A stretch of DNA of 38,585 nucleotides from IMG/VR virus record IMGVR_UViG_3300037584_000164, positions 1-38,585 of that record. One strand, given 5' to 3'. A program made the translations under genes and the position numbers. This document shows, one piece after another, positions 1 through 8,016 of this stretch (within the stretch, counting starts at the first letter, position 1; each line of letters opens with the position of its first letter). This stretch comes from a virus. Under the pieces are notes generated by a model, which made no database searches, was not told the DNA's origin, and worked only from the letters and a program-made list of their open reading frames with translations.

Positions 1-5
1 ATCAT
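1..5 (-). CDS. Start of a gene cut by the left window edge
   Basis: An ATG on the minus strand at 5-3 is preceded by AAGGAA (16-11) at a normal ribosome-binding distance, and it follows the single-stranded DNA-binding protein gene after a 99-base gap. Only the first codon and two bases lie in the window, so the product cannot be named. Its place suggests a further member of the recombination/replication set. The start is an inference from the Shine-Dalgarno spacing alone. Confidence 0.4.
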
Positions 6-21
6 GTTTGTTCCTTAAATG

Positions 22-53
22 TTGGGTAGCTTTGCGGCATCGGTGCTACCCAA
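22..53. repeat. Intergenic hairpin, 9-bp stem
   Basis: TTGGGTAGC (22-30) pairs perfectly with GCTACCCAA (45-53) across a 14-base loop. It sits between the ssDNA-binding protein gene and the next start codon. No T-run follows on the minus strand, so it does not look like a complete intrinsic terminator. It may be an mRNA processing or stability element, or a regulator site. Confidence 0.6.
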
Positions 54-59
54 ACCGAC

Positions 60-100
60 TCTAGCAGACAGAGAAAGCAGTCTTGCCGCTAGAAATCTAG
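60..100. repeat. Overlapping short dyads built on CTAGA/TCTAG
   Basis: TCTAGC (60-65) can pair with GCTAGA (88-93), with an inner AGAC/GTCT pair (66-69 / 80-83). CTAGA (89-93) also pairs with TCTAG (96-100). The two arrangements are mutually exclusive, so the leader could fold in two ways. This lies just after the stop codon of the ssDNA-binding protein gene. Function is unknown. Confidence 0.4.
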
Positions 101-104
101 TAAC

Positions 105-701
105 CTACTTTTGAGCCCAAGGTGGCAAAGTAGTATTAGCAGGTTGTGTTTGCGTTTGTGGTGTTTGCACTGGTTGTTGTGGTGCATTACCACTACCAAT
201 GTATTCTTTGCTATTCACAGCTAATGGCAGCAACATTTTATTTTTGTCGGCATAACCATTTGTGCCTTTCTCAACAGCAATCTTTACACAAAACTCTGCA
301 CCATCAAGTACATTTAAATCGTTAATGTTACGTCTTGATGCCGCTTCAGGTGATGTATCATTAGGGTCTAAACCAAAAGCACTATTGATAATATCTCTAA
401 AAGTTCTTACGCCAATTTCTTTACACCAAGGCATACCACTTTCAGGATTAATCTTACCACCATCAACCATGACGTTTTGCCAAAACTTACGTTTGTCATA
501 CTTGCCACCAACCACAGTAAATTCACATTCAAGCCATTTAGTGCCAGTCTGTCCTACTTTAAACAAAGGTTGTGATGAGTAATCAGAAATAGTTTCTGAT
601 CCTCTTTTCATGGTTAAAATTACACGAGCAACAGTTCCAGCAGGGATAAGCTCAAAGTCACCACCCCCACCACCTGTAGGTACACTATTATAATCAATCA
701 T
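105..701 (-). CDS. DUF669-like phage single-stranded DNA-binding protein
   Basis: The 198-aa protein has a glycine run near the N-terminus (residues 10-14), then FELIPAGT and a body ending around residue 165 that resembles the DUF669 family of phage OB-fold-type ssDNA-binding proteins (iPaG near the start, a conserved G-x-Y-x-x-R-x-x-W/F stretch, here GGKYDKRKFW). The C-terminal 35 residues are rich in Gln, Pro and Thr and probably disordered; there is no classic acidic SSB tip. The start at 701 has AAGGAG seven bases upstream and overlaps the ATPase gene by 8 bases. DUF669 genes commonly sit beside AAA/Sak4-type ATPases, as here, supporting a role in phage recombination or replication. Assignment is from family resemblance, not a search. 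Confidence 0.72.
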   Translation of the reverse strand: MIDYNSVPTGGGGGDFELIPAGTVARVILTMKRGSETISDYSSQPLFKVGQTGTKWLECEFTVVGGKYDKRKFWQNVMVDGGKINPESGMPWCKEIGVRTFRDIINSAFGLDPNDTSPEAASRRNINDLNVLDGAEFCVKIAVEKGTNGYADKNKMLLPLAVNSKEYIGSGNAPQQPVQTPQTQTQPANTTLPPWAQK

Positions 702-1566
702 TTACGTTCTCCTTCTCACTAGATTTGATTGCATTAGGATCAACAAAGTCCAAACTCTTGTCATCTGTCGATCTACCTTTAATTTTTGCCAATAACTTAC
801 CAAGATGTGGCTCCTCAATTACTTCTAATTGACCAGACCTATCTTTTGCTGGATAGCCATACTGATTAAGTGTTTGACATACAAAAGCCCTATACGGACC
901 ATGCTCTTCGCTTGGCATTACTGCCATAGTAATTACTTCATCAACGATCCCTGGTAATTCACGACCAGTCTTTGAACCCTCAATTTGTAATTCATATACA
1001 GACCTTCCATAGTCATCTACTTTTTCATCAAGAATACCAACGAAGATTACGTTTTTATCTCTGATGTGTTGTAGATGTGTAAGCCATGACATCATCTCAC
1101 GACCTTGCATACCATAGACTGCTCTTGTATCAATCTTGCCTGTTCTATCAGATTTATTATCCACATGACCAAGGCAATATTGAAAACAAAGTCTGCCTGC
1201 AACTGTAATACTATCTACAAAAATAGAATCATATTTTTTCATCATTGCAATTGAGTCACCATACATCTGTGAAACTCTTTCATATTCCACAACGCTATAT
1301 GGTTGCTCGGGTGTTAGAGCTGGATTTGGACCACCAAGAAAACAAGCAAAATCTCTGCACTCTTCCCATGTCTTAGGACGAATCACATCAATTGGCCATC
1401 TCTCAATAGCAGCATCACCAGCTTCTAAGTCCATAAACAAAGTAGTATCAGGATCAAGGGTACGGGCAAGAGTTGTCTTACCCACACCACTTTGACCACA
1501 GACTACAATCTTATGACCTCTTTTTTCTGCTAATCGTTCATCAGCAGTAATAATCTTAAGAGCCAT
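694..1566 (-). CDS. Sak4/RecA-like recombination ATPase (AAA_24-type P-loop protein)
   Basis: The 290-aa protein carries a Walker A motif GQSGVGKT at residues 24-31, a TLFMDLEAG strand-end at 42-50 and a Walker B-like SIFVDS at 114-119. The layout (short N-terminal segment, P-loop, then an acidic strand DLEAG) is that of the phage nucleotide-binding family AAA_24, which includes Sak4-type single-strand annealing proteins. It would load on ssDNA with the DUF669-like partner encoded immediately downstream. The start at 1566 has GGAGG six bases upstream, inside the 3' end of the preceding gene. The last 35 residues are charged and probably a flexible tail. Whether it anneals or acts as a helicase loader cannot be told from sequence. 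Confidence 0.78.
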   Translation of the reverse strand: MALKIITADERLAEKRGHKIVVCGQSGVGKTTLARTLDPDTTLFMDLEAGDAAIERWPIDVIRPKTWEECRDFACFLGGPNPALTPEQPYSVVEYERVSQMYGDSIAMMKKYDSIFVDSITVAGRLCFQYCLGHVDNKSDRTGKIDTRAVYGMQGREMMSWLTHLQHIRDKNVIFVGILDEKVDDYGRSVYELQIEGSKTGRELPGIVDEVITMAVMPSEEHGPYRAFVCQTLNQYGYPAKDRSGQLEVIEEPHLGKLLAKIKGRSTDDKSLDFVDPNAIKSSEKENVND

Positions 1567-1990
1567 TAGTATCCTCCGTAATATCCACAGATGTACCTGT
1601 AAGTTCTACAGTTCTGTGTTCTTGTAGTTTACCCTTAATACCAGGAGGTGCATTGTTATACTTACGCTCATCAATACCATAAGTGATTTTAGCGTAATGC
1701 CTTGCATCATCTTCGCTCATATTCATCAAAGACTGTGCTAGACCTTCTTGATCCCAAGTTACCTTCTGTCTTAAGCTTACTTTAACTTTATAGCCCTGCT
1801 CATTAAATGTTACAGTTCCATAATCTTTGCCATCATCTGCAAGTTTGTTCCTTGCAGAGTTGCCAAATCTAATTGCAAGATCGTCATTAAGAACACCTTG
1901 CTTATCCTTTAACGCTTGGATTTGTTGCTTCAAGTCTTCACGATACTTGAACAAATCCTGCAAAGGCATATTTAAAAAATCTACATTCAT
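1556..1990 (-). CDS. Conserved phage protein of the recombination operon, N-terminal coiled coil
   Basis: A 144-aa protein. Residues about 9-40 look like a coiled coil (LFKYREDLKQQIQALKDKQ). The middle contains KVSLRQKVTWDQ and the C-terminal half GIDERKYNNAPPGIKGKL. I recognise similar proteins next to Sak4/DUF669 genes in other phages but have no function for them. It is the first gene after the promoter at 2031-2059; AAAGGA precedes the ATG at 1990 at good spacing. The 11-base overlap with the ATPase gene places them in one transcript, so a role in DNA recombination or replication is likely by association. Confidence 0.7.
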   Translation of the reverse strand: MNVDFLNMPLQDLFKYREDLKQQIQALKDKQGVLNDDLAIRFGNSARNKLADDGKDYGTVTFNEQGYKVKVSLRQKVTWDQEGLAQSLMNMSEDDARHYAKITYGIDERKYNNAPPGIKGKLQEHRTVELTGTSVDITEDTNGS

Positions 1991-2030
1991 AATAATTCCT
2001 TTCTCTTATAAAATAGACACTAGATACCTG

Positions 2031-2059
2031 AACATAGGCACACAAATCCTATTTGTCAA
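2031..2059 (-). promoter_or_regulatory. Sigma70-type promoter of the recombination operon
   Basis: On the minus strand TTGACA (2059-2054) is followed by exactly 17 bases and TATGTT (2036-2031). The -35 box is a perfect consensus and the -10 matches at four positions. The predicted start is near 2024, leaving a leader of about 34 bases with an AAAGGA ribosome site before the ATG at 1990. It implies that the recombination genes are read by host RNA polymerase independently of the late operon. Confidence 0.7.
2042..2056. promoter_or_regulatory. Candidate operator: perfect inverted repeat over the promoter
   Basis: ACAAAT-CCT-ATTTGT is a perfect 6-3-6 dyad covering part of the spacer and three bases of the -35 box of the 2031-2059 promoter. 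This is the usual position for a repressor site. Candidate binders encoded in the window are the ribbon-helix-helix protein (2456-2653) and the HTH protein (36794-37201). Binding is inference only. Confidence 0.5.
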
Positions 2060-2068
2060 CAACCAATA

Positions 2069-2443
2069 TCATTTTTTTTTGTAAGAGAGATGCAATTCTA
2101 TATTATGAATAGCTTTCATAAGCTTCTTTTTAAGTTTAAACTCTGGTGTTAATATGCCTTTTGCATCTTCAACAACTAGGTTAAAAAGACCATTTTCTTC
2201 TTCTAATAAATACCTAAAATCTGCTATATAACTACATATTTTAACATCATTAATAGTCAAATCATATCGTATTTGACGCTCTAATTGAGTAACAATACCA
2301 GCTCTTTCCATTGATTTAAGCTGTCCCCAACGCTCTGCTTCCCACTTAGAATCAAACTTTAATCCCATAGCCACAGTTTTTTTTGCGAAATATTTGTTGG
2401 GTCTTCGGGTTTTATTGGGTATAATTGGGTATTTATAATTCAT
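2069..2443 (-). CDS. DUF1064 phage nuclease (PD-(D/E)XK-like, putative Holliday-junction resolvase)
   Basis: The 124-aa protein shows the DUF1064 pattern: NKYFAKKT (16-23), FDSKWEAERW (30-39), a Gln in LERQIRY (54-60), SYIADFRY (71-78) and VEDAKG (91-96). Likely metal-site residues are E35, D75, E92 and K95, giving the PD-(D/E)XK arrangement. The family is found in phage recombination modules and is thought to cut branched DNA. The start at 2443 is fixed by the need for the NKY segment and an in-frame TGA upstream; no clear Shine-Dalgarno sequence precedes it. It lies head-to-head with the plus-strand regulator gene, 12 bases apart. The C-terminus is Lys-rich. Confidence 0.82.
   Translation of the reverse strand: MNYKYPIIPNKTRRPNKYFAKKTVAMGLKFDSKWEAERWGQLKSMERAGIVTQLERQIRYDLTINDVKICSYIADFRYLLEEENGLFNLVVEDAKGILTPEFKLKKKLMKAIHNIELHLSYKKK
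2397..2425 (+). promoter_or_regulatory. Promoter for the plus-strand regulator gene
   Basis: TTGGGT (2397-2402), a 17-base spacer and a perfect TATAAT (2420-2425) lie inside the 5' end of the oppositely oriented nuclease gene. The predicted start near 2432 leaves a short leader with GGAGGT before the ATG at 2456. The -35 box is only a partial match. The promoter shares bases with the direct repeats at 2414-2432. Confidence 0.55.
2414..2432 (+). repeat. Two direct repeats one helical turn apart (candidate autoregulatory operator)
   Basis: ATTGGGTAT occurs at 2414-2422 and again at 2424-2432, a 10-base period, and overlaps the -10 box of the plus-strand promoter. A third TTGGGT is at 2397-2402. 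Ribbon-helix-helix proteins typically bind tandem sites with this kind of period, so repression by the product of the gene just downstream is plausible. Because the repeats also encode codons of the nuclease N-terminus, part of the pattern could be chance. Confidence 0.45.
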
Positions 2444-2455
2444 GGAGGTAGTATA

Positions 2456-2653
2456 ATGGCAGACACATCTAAATTCAAGTCAATAGGTATTGATGTTTCA
2501 ACTTACAATAAACTTAAAATTATTTGCGATAAAGAAAGGAGAAATATACGCCAACAGATAGGTTTAATGGTTGATAAAGAATGTGAAAAACAAGGCATAA
2601 ATAACAATGTTAAGACTTTAGGATTAGGTACCCTCGACCGCTCTCATCCTTGA
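2456..2653 (+). CDS. Putative ribbon-helix-helix (Arc/CopG-like) regulator, only plus-strand gene
   Basis: A 65-aa protein with a short strand-like start (KFKSIGIDV, residues 6-14) followed by two predicted helices (about 15-28 and 30-45), the size and layout of ribbon-helix-helix DNA-binding proteins. The ATG at 2456 has GGAGGT at 2444-2449 and a sigma70-like promoter upstream. The last 30 bases overlap the 3' end of the lysozyme gene on the other strand, so late transcripts that read past lysozyme are antisense to it. As a divergent single gene between late and recombination operons it is well placed to switch between them. Low conservation of RHH proteins makes the fold call tentative. Confidence 0.6.
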   Translation: MADTSKFKSIGIDVSTYNKLKIICDKERRNIRQQIGLMVDKECEKQGINNNVKTLGLGTLDRSHP

Positions 2654-3073
2654 AATCAGGCGATTCGCTCTGTTTGTTACCTGTTTGTGCCATCTCGAAT
2701 CTTCCATTTGAACGGCACATTCAGACCAGTCTTTGTTCGCTAGTGCTGCACGGAACATTTTAAATTTTGATAAACGAGGTCTACCCATATTAAACATCAT
2801 GTTCGCACATATTTTTTGTACTTCTTCTGGTAAATCATCAAAGTTATCAAACAACTCTTTACACTCTGATATTGTTACTTCAATGTCTGTAGCAAACAAT
2901 TCATTAACACGATCTTCTGATACTGCTGTACCAACTGGTTTGCCGTGTTCCTCATCTTGTTCGGTGATAAGATGGCCGATTCCTGTCGTTGGTAGGTTAA
3001 GGTGGTCGAGGTACACGGAGTTTACACTACCCTCATCACGCTTAATCTCTTCTCTTAATTCATCTATGTTCAT
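2624..3073 (-). CDS. T4-type lysozyme (glycoside hydrolase 24)
   Basis: The 149-aa protein cuts the peptidoglycan glycan chain during lysis. The N-terminus aligns by eye with T4 lysozyme: catalytic E14 in RDEG, D23 in YLDH and T29 before the TGIGH turn (29-34), with the same spacing as E11, D20 and T26 of T4. It ends with NRANRLISRMR, like other members. No signal peptide or membrane anchor is visible, so it probably needs the holin at 27400-27795, although the two genes lie 24 kb apart. It is the last gene of the late operon and starts in an ATGA overlap with the gene before it. No intrinsic terminator was seen after its stop. Confidence 0.9.
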   Translation of the reverse strand: MNIDELREEIKRDEGSVNSVYLDHLNLPTTGIGHLITEQDEEHGKPVGTAVSEDRVNELFATDIEVTISECKELFDNFDDLPEEVQKICANMMFNMGRPRLSKFKMFRAALANKDWSECAVQMEDSRWHKQVTNRANRLISRMRAVEGT

Positions 3074-6000
3074 CTGTTAAATAATTCCCCATATTGCTCT
3101 TTTGGCACACTTAATGGTGATCTAACTCTAGCTGCAATAGCCTGATTAGCTGGAGATAAACCTAAAGCCGCACCAGTGCCAGGATTTGTTACATCTATGC
3201 TTCCAACAGCAGTGTTTGGATTTGCAGTTTGTATTCCTTGTATTTGATTTGTTGACTGACTTACAACGTCTCTTACAGCTTTATTTACACCTGCGTTTTC
3301 TGCAAGTGCTCTTACTTGATTTGATGTATCGTTTACGCTTTCTTCAACAGATTGTGTGATGGCTTGACCTGGTCGGAAAGCATTGGACACGGCAGTTAAA
3401 AACACTCTTTGTTGTTCGGCAGTTGGATTTGCAGTTCCCTCTAATTTTTTAGAAGCTTCAACAATCTCTTTCATAGCTTTCTTACCAGTAAATAACTGGC
3501 CAAGAACGAACATTTTAGCAATTCTACCCACATTGTTGAATACATTAGCCAATATACCTGCAGCAACAAGATCGCCCTTTGGTATATTATTTGATATTCT
3601 AGTTAGTATTTTGCCAAAATCTCTAATATTTCCAGCAACATCTTTTGTTGCTCCAGAATTTGGGAAAATTATATCAAGCTTGTTACTCTTATCTGCTCTA
3701 GCAATATTTTTTGCTAGTTGCTTCATACCATCTGCGTTTGTTACGGCACCAACATTATCAAGCATATTCTCAACATAACTACCTCTGATAGTTTTAAGTT
3801 CTGCTGGACTGTTTTTATAAAAGTTCATAACGGCTTTTAGATCGCCACGAGTAGCACCTGGAGACATGACCAAATCCAAAGCTTCTTCTGGGTCTAAATT
3901 ATTGTTTCTAATTTTTGCAAACACACTATTAGATCTTAGTCTTGATGTCTCTTGTAAAGTTTCTATTGTATCTCCTAAAGCTTTAGCAACATTGCCATCT
4001 GCGTCTAAACCTTGTTTAACTAAAGTGCTAACTGTTTCTTCATCTAAATTTGTTATTTTTAAGTCTTCAAATTGTTTAGCAAAAGTTTTTAATTGATTGT
4101 ATTTTTGTCTACCATAAAGCTCAACGCCAGTATCACCTAAATCATCTAATGATTTAATAAACTCATTTGGCTTAAAATTTGTTGGTTTTATAGAATCAAA
4201 ACCAGTTTTGTTTAAAGCACCTTGCAACCAATCTTTACCCATTTGATTTTTGACTTGATTATATTGCGTATCATCTAAAGCTTTTTTTAATCTGTTAAGA
4301 CCAGTGGGTGTGCCACCTTTGCCAATAACTTTTTGAGTTAGTCCAGTTAAAGCTCCAGGCCTTGCGATGTTAAATGCTCCACTACGCATTTGAGCAACAA
4401 GTTCTTTAGACCCTAAAGTGCTTGATATATCGTTATATAAAGCGGTTCCCTCTCTGAATTGTTTTCTTGCTTTAGGCAATAATTTAGATGCAACTTGTAT
4501 TTTGCCGAATGCGTCTGAACCTAATTGTTCGGTAATGTCTTTGGTAAGTGAGTCAATATTTGACCTTAGAAGAAGGTTGTCAACTTTGAGAATTGCATCA
4601 TCCCAAACTTCAGTTAAATTAAAAGAGTTATCAATTATGCCTTTTTGTGCAAGTTCAGCTTCTGTTTTTGGTGCATTTTTGAGATCCCAAAGTTTTCTTC
4701 TTAGTTGGTAAGCATCTGTAAATGATGCTTTATCACCTAACGCTCTTAGATCTTCTACTAAAGATAGACCAATTCTACCCTCTTGTGTAGCTAATCTACC
4801 AGTCCCTGCTTGTGCAAATTTCTTTTCTGCTAAATCTGCAACTTCTTTAACTAAACTTGTAGGTATAATTCTAGCATCACCAATAGATGTCTCAATGACC
4901 TCATTTATAGTAGCCCATTGTTGTGACATAGTATCTTCAAAGTTCTTTGCAGATTGTTGCACAAAGTTAAAAACATTATCATCTATAAGTTGATTACGCT
5001 CTAATCCACCTGCTAAATTATCAGCAGATTGTTTTAAGGCACTCATAATTGTACCATAAGCTTGTGTTTGTTTTTGTGCTAATTCTTTACCAAACTTCTT
5101 CTCAAACTCAATAAACAACTGTCCTGCGGATTTTTGACTACCCTCTGTAGCCGCTTGACTAATAAAACTGTTAAGTTCGTTGATTTCTTTTTCCATAGCT
5201 GCAGCTATTTTTTGCGTTCTTGGTGAGCCACCTAATACGCTCTCTTGTAATTGTTGAAACTTCGCGGCTATAGGTCTGCCTTTTATTTGTGCTATAGTAG
5301 GCTCTAAACCTTTTTCAATACCTTTTGCAGTAATTTTTAAATCTTCTTTACTTGCCTCTTGTATAAATTTCTTACCAGAAGGTGCTATTGCTCGGTAAGC
5401 TAATAAAGGTATGCCGAACAACAGTTCACCCGCAGCAGCTATGCCACCTTCGATTGCTGCATCTTGTGCAATGTCTCCAGCAGTTTGTTCGGAAACACCA
5501 GCAATACCCTCAATGGCTTCTTCAACAAGAGAGCCACCGCCACCACCAATAAAAGCTCCAACCGCACCACCAAGTAATGTTCCAATACCTGGAGCAATAC
5601 CAGTTCCTATGGCAGCACCCTTTATTGCACCTGCAACACCAAATCCAAGTTCTGGTATTATGCCAACTAAATCAGATAAATCGTTTCTACTAAAACCTTC
5701 TTCATCAATGAGGACATTTTTATCTGTTTGCACTCCAACCTTTTCAGCACCAGTGGGTGTTAAGGCAAGTCTACCTCGATTATCTCTTATATAATCTGAC
5801 CTAGTAAACCCTTGTGCAGCCAATATCTTTTCTTGTTCTGCATCATTTTCTGCAACTGACAATGCAGACCTAAGACCAAAATCTTGAATACCAGACTCTG
5901 TATCAAAGTTCGCTTGTGTTGGTTGACCTTTTACTTGAGAAGTTGTTTTTGTTTCTTCTAATAAATCATCAAAAGTAGGATCTTGTCTTTGTGTTTTAAA

Positions 6001-6102
6001 AAATTGTGATCTAATAGCATTTGTTTCTTGTTGAGTTGGTTCATCACCTGCTATCTCAACCTTTACTACTCCTTGTGGAGTTTCAACATTTATTATAGCC
6101 AT
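3070..6102 (-). CDS. Large ejection/internal virion-type protein
   Basis: A 1010-aa protein. The first 40 residues (containing GVVKVEIAGDEPTQQE) and the IDEEGFSRNDLSDL segment (132-145) are familiar from large marine podovirus proteins. Residues about 147-190 are a glycine-rich hydrophobic stretch with GxxxG spacing, and 217-240 a second one, suited to membrane insertion. Most of the remainder is helical and Lys/Asp/Gln-rich. It lies after the tail genes and before lysozyme, where podoviruses place proteins ejected with the DNA. It may form part of the conduit across the cell envelope. No catalytic motif was found. The start overlaps the preceding stop as TAATG. Confidence 0.55.
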   Translation of the reverse strand: MAIINVETPQGVVKVEIAGDEPTQQETNAIRSQFFKTQRQDPTFDDLLEETKTTSQVKGQPTQANFDTESGIQDFGLRSALSVAENDAEQEKILAAQGFTRSDYIRDNRGRLALTPTGAEKVGVQTDKNVLIDEEGFSRNDLSDLVGIIPELGFGVAGAIKGAAIGTGIAPGIGTLLGGAVGAFIGGGGGSLVEEAIEGIAGVSEQTAGDIAQDAAIEGGIAAAGELLFGIPLLAYRAIAPSGKKFIQEASKEDLKITAKGIEKGLEPTIAQIKGRPIAAKFQQLQESVLGGSPRTQKIAAAMEKEINELNSFISQAATEGSQKSAGQLFIEFEKKFGKELAQKQTQAYGTIMSALKQSADNLAGGLERNQLIDDNVFNFVQQSAKNFEDTMSQQWATINEVIETSIGDARIIPTSLVKEVADLAEKKFAQAGTGRLATQEGRIGLSLVEDLRALGDKASFTDAYQLRRKLWDLKNAPKTEAELAQKGIIDNSFNLTEVWDDAILKVDNLLLRSNIDSLTKDITEQLGSDAFGKIQVASKLLPKARKQFREGTALYNDISSTLGSKELVAQMRSGAFNIARPGALTGLTQKVIGKGGTPTGLNRLKKALDDTQYNQVKNQMGKDWLQGALNKTGFDSIKPTNFKPNEFIKSLDDLGDTGVELYGRQKYNQLKTFAKQFEDLKITNLDEETVSTLVKQGLDADGNVAKALGDTIETLQETSRLRSNSVFAKIRNNNLDPEEALDLVMSPGATRGDLKAVMNFYKNSPAELKTIRGSYVENMLDNVGAVTNADGMKQLAKNIARADKSNKLDIIFPNSGATKDVAGNIRDFGKILTRISNNIPKGDLVAAGILANVFNNVGRIAKMFVLGQLFTGKKAMKEIVEASKKLEGTANPTAEQQRVFLTAVSNAFRPGQAITQSVEESVNDTSNQVRALAENAGVNKAVRDVVSQSTNQIQGIQTANPNTAVGSIDVTNPGTGAALGLSPANQAIAARVRSPLSVPKEQYGELFNR

Positions 6103-8015
6103 TATGTAGTCTCTTGTGCTTTAAATCTATATACGCCATCTTCACCAACAACCATCTTAGTTCCTAATGATCCAGCACCTTTTCTATCTACTTTAACACC
6201 AAATTTTTCTAAATTGCTATAAGCTTCTTCAATCTCATCTCTTTTACTTGCAGTAATTTGTTTAAATAATCTACCAAGTTTAGATTTAAGTAGTTTAATA
6301 TCAGCGTCACCACTTATAACGCCTATACCTCCAACTATTGTATCAACTAATCTTCTATCAGCATCAGAAATAGTTTTACCACTTTCACCTAAAATCTCTG
6401 CCGCACTTCTAGCTTTAAGTTCGGTTAACAAAGTATTTAATTGTTTTACTGGATCTGTTTCGCCATCGTCTATTGGCACACCAAAAGATATAGCTAACTG
6501 TTTAGCAAAAGATCTAGCTTGTTGTGGCAGAGCAACACCAGTTTGATTAATTACTTTTGCAATATCTCTAAACTTATCAATACGTCTTGTTAAGTCTTTT
6601 TCTATTGTCCCGATTGCGTTTACTGCTATATCAGGAGCAACAACTCTTGATTTTGCACCAGTGTCATTGTTTGGATTTGCATAAAAAACATCAAAAGTTA
6701 TCTTAGATCCACCGAACAATGGAACTGATCTAGGCTTTTCTAAATATACTTTTTTCTTATTTTTATTAGCAGCATTAATAAGAGTTTTTGTCATTTCATT
6801 AAAAGAAGAAGCATCTACAACCTCGAATCTTTTGCTAAATTCAGGGTTTTCCAATAAATTGTTAAGCTCATAACTATTAAGCCTTGAAAATCTACCTGTG
6901 TTTTGCAGAATACTTCTCTGAAGACCACCCTCTCTAGGTATAACAACGTAACCTTTTCTATCCATTGCTTTCTGTTGATCTGATTCTTTTTTACTTAAGG
7001 CATATGAACCTGCTTTAGCTCTTATTGCTTCTGCTTTGGCCACTGCTTTTCTAAAGTCTGGCATTGCAGCTTCGCCTGCTTCACCCACAGATGTAAGTAT
7101 TTTGCTTATATCAAAGCCTTTACCTGCCCTATTTTGCATAAGTGCTAACCCAAAGGACATAAGTGCTTGTTTAGTATCTGCCTCACCAGATACATCCAAT
7201 CCAGTAGCCTCGCCGAATTCATTTATGTACTCATCAAATGTTTTAGGACTTATTCCAGGTCTTGCTTCTGCTAAGAATGCGTCTAAAGCCTTAACTGTAG
7301 CCTTTTTAGCAGGTGTATCTGCACCCTCTACCTCATTATCTCCAGTTGAATCTTTTGTATCTGCATCAAAGTCACTATCAAAACTCGTATCAACAACTTG
7401 ACTTGTGTCAACTTCAGAAGATTTGTTTTTTTCTTGTTCTTTTATTTTATCCACAGTTGCTTGATCAACTTCGCCTTGTGGATCAAACGCACCTACATCA
7501 CCAACACTTTTACCTATTAAATTTTTAAGTGCCTCTGATGTTTCAGATGTTAAACGATCTTGTCCTTGTTGTGTAAAAACATCTGATCCTGGTATGGATG
7601 ATGTTTGATCTTCTGGCAAAAACAATTCTGGACCTGCACCAATTACCTTATCTTTAGTTTGTTCTTTAAACTCTTCTGGCGTTACTTGTGATAAATAATC
7701 ACCAAGTATGTTTCCTGCAGGATTTGTTAAAGCACCGATACCACCAGTAAGTAATCTACCTCCCTCAAGAGCCGCTAACGGAATATCCATAAGAAAATTT
7801 AATGCTCTTCTACCCTCTGTTTTAGGAGCACCATACATTTGCTCCATGCTTTTAACTGGAGAAATAAATGTTTTAGCAGCTGGACCAGTGCCTGAAAACA
7901 ATCCTTGTCCGTATAGACTAGACAGTTCTCCAAATGTTTTAGGTTTTTGAGGGAGACCTAAACTTTTTAATAAAGTATCCGTATCTCCAAGATTTAAACC
8001 TTGTTTTGGTGCCAT
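6102..8015 (-). CDS. Large virion protein of the ejection cluster, function unknown
   Basis: 637 aa from the ATG at 8015. An upstream GTG at 8045 is possible, but the ATG has AGAGGG just upstream and lies one base after the preceding stop, as with most neighbours. The N-terminal third is Gly/Pro-rich with PAKTFISPVKSMEQMYG. A central acidic linker (EVDTSQVVDTSFDSDF) precedes a long helical region with AEAIRAKAGSYALSK. It also holds GKTISDADRRLVDTIVGG, and the phrase TISDADR recurs in the protein at 32020-32703. Place and size suggest a structural or ejected protein. No enzyme motif was seen. Confidence 0.5.
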   Translation of the reverse strand: MAPKQGLNLGDTDTLLKSLGLPQKPKTFGELSSLYGQGLFSGTGPAAKTFISPVKSMEQMYGAPKTEGRRALNFLMDIPLAALEGGRLLTGGIGALTNPAGNILGDYLSQVTPEEFKEQTKDKVIGAGPELFLPEDQTSSIPGSDVFTQQGQDRLTSETSEALKNLIGKSVGDVGAFDPQGEVDQATVDKIKEQEKNKSSEVDTSQVVDTSFDSDFDADTKDSTGDNEVEGADTPAKKATVKALDAFLAEARPGISPKTFDEYINEFGEATGLDVSGEADTKQALMSFGLALMQNRAGKGFDISKILTSVGEAGEAAMPDFRKAVAKAEAIRAKAGSYALSKKESDQQKAMDRKGYVVIPREGGLQRSILQNTGRFSRLNSYELNNLLENPEFSKRFEVVDASSFNEMTKTLINAANKNKKKVYLEKPRSVPLFGGSKITFDVFYANPNNDTGAKSRVVAPDIAVNAIGTIEKDLTRRIDKFRDIAKVINQTGVALPQQARSFAKQLAISFGVPIDDGETDPVKQLNTLLTELKARSAAEILGESGKTISDADRRLVDTIVGGIGVISGDADIKLLKSKLGRLFKQITASKRDEIEEAYSNLEKFGVKVDRKGAGSLGTKMVVGEDGVYRFKAQETT

Positions 8016-8016
8016 C

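Noticed and set aside
3310-3420. Possible programmed frameshift or second gene at the end of the large ejection-type gene
   Set aside because: The plus-strand frame there is a shadow and the minus-strand frame is intact to its stop at 3070.
5411-5794. Long plus-strand frame opposite the large ejection-type gene
   Set aside because: It is the mirror of a well-supported minus-strand gene, has Pro/Ser-rich composition typical of such shadows, and no promoter or ribosome site.
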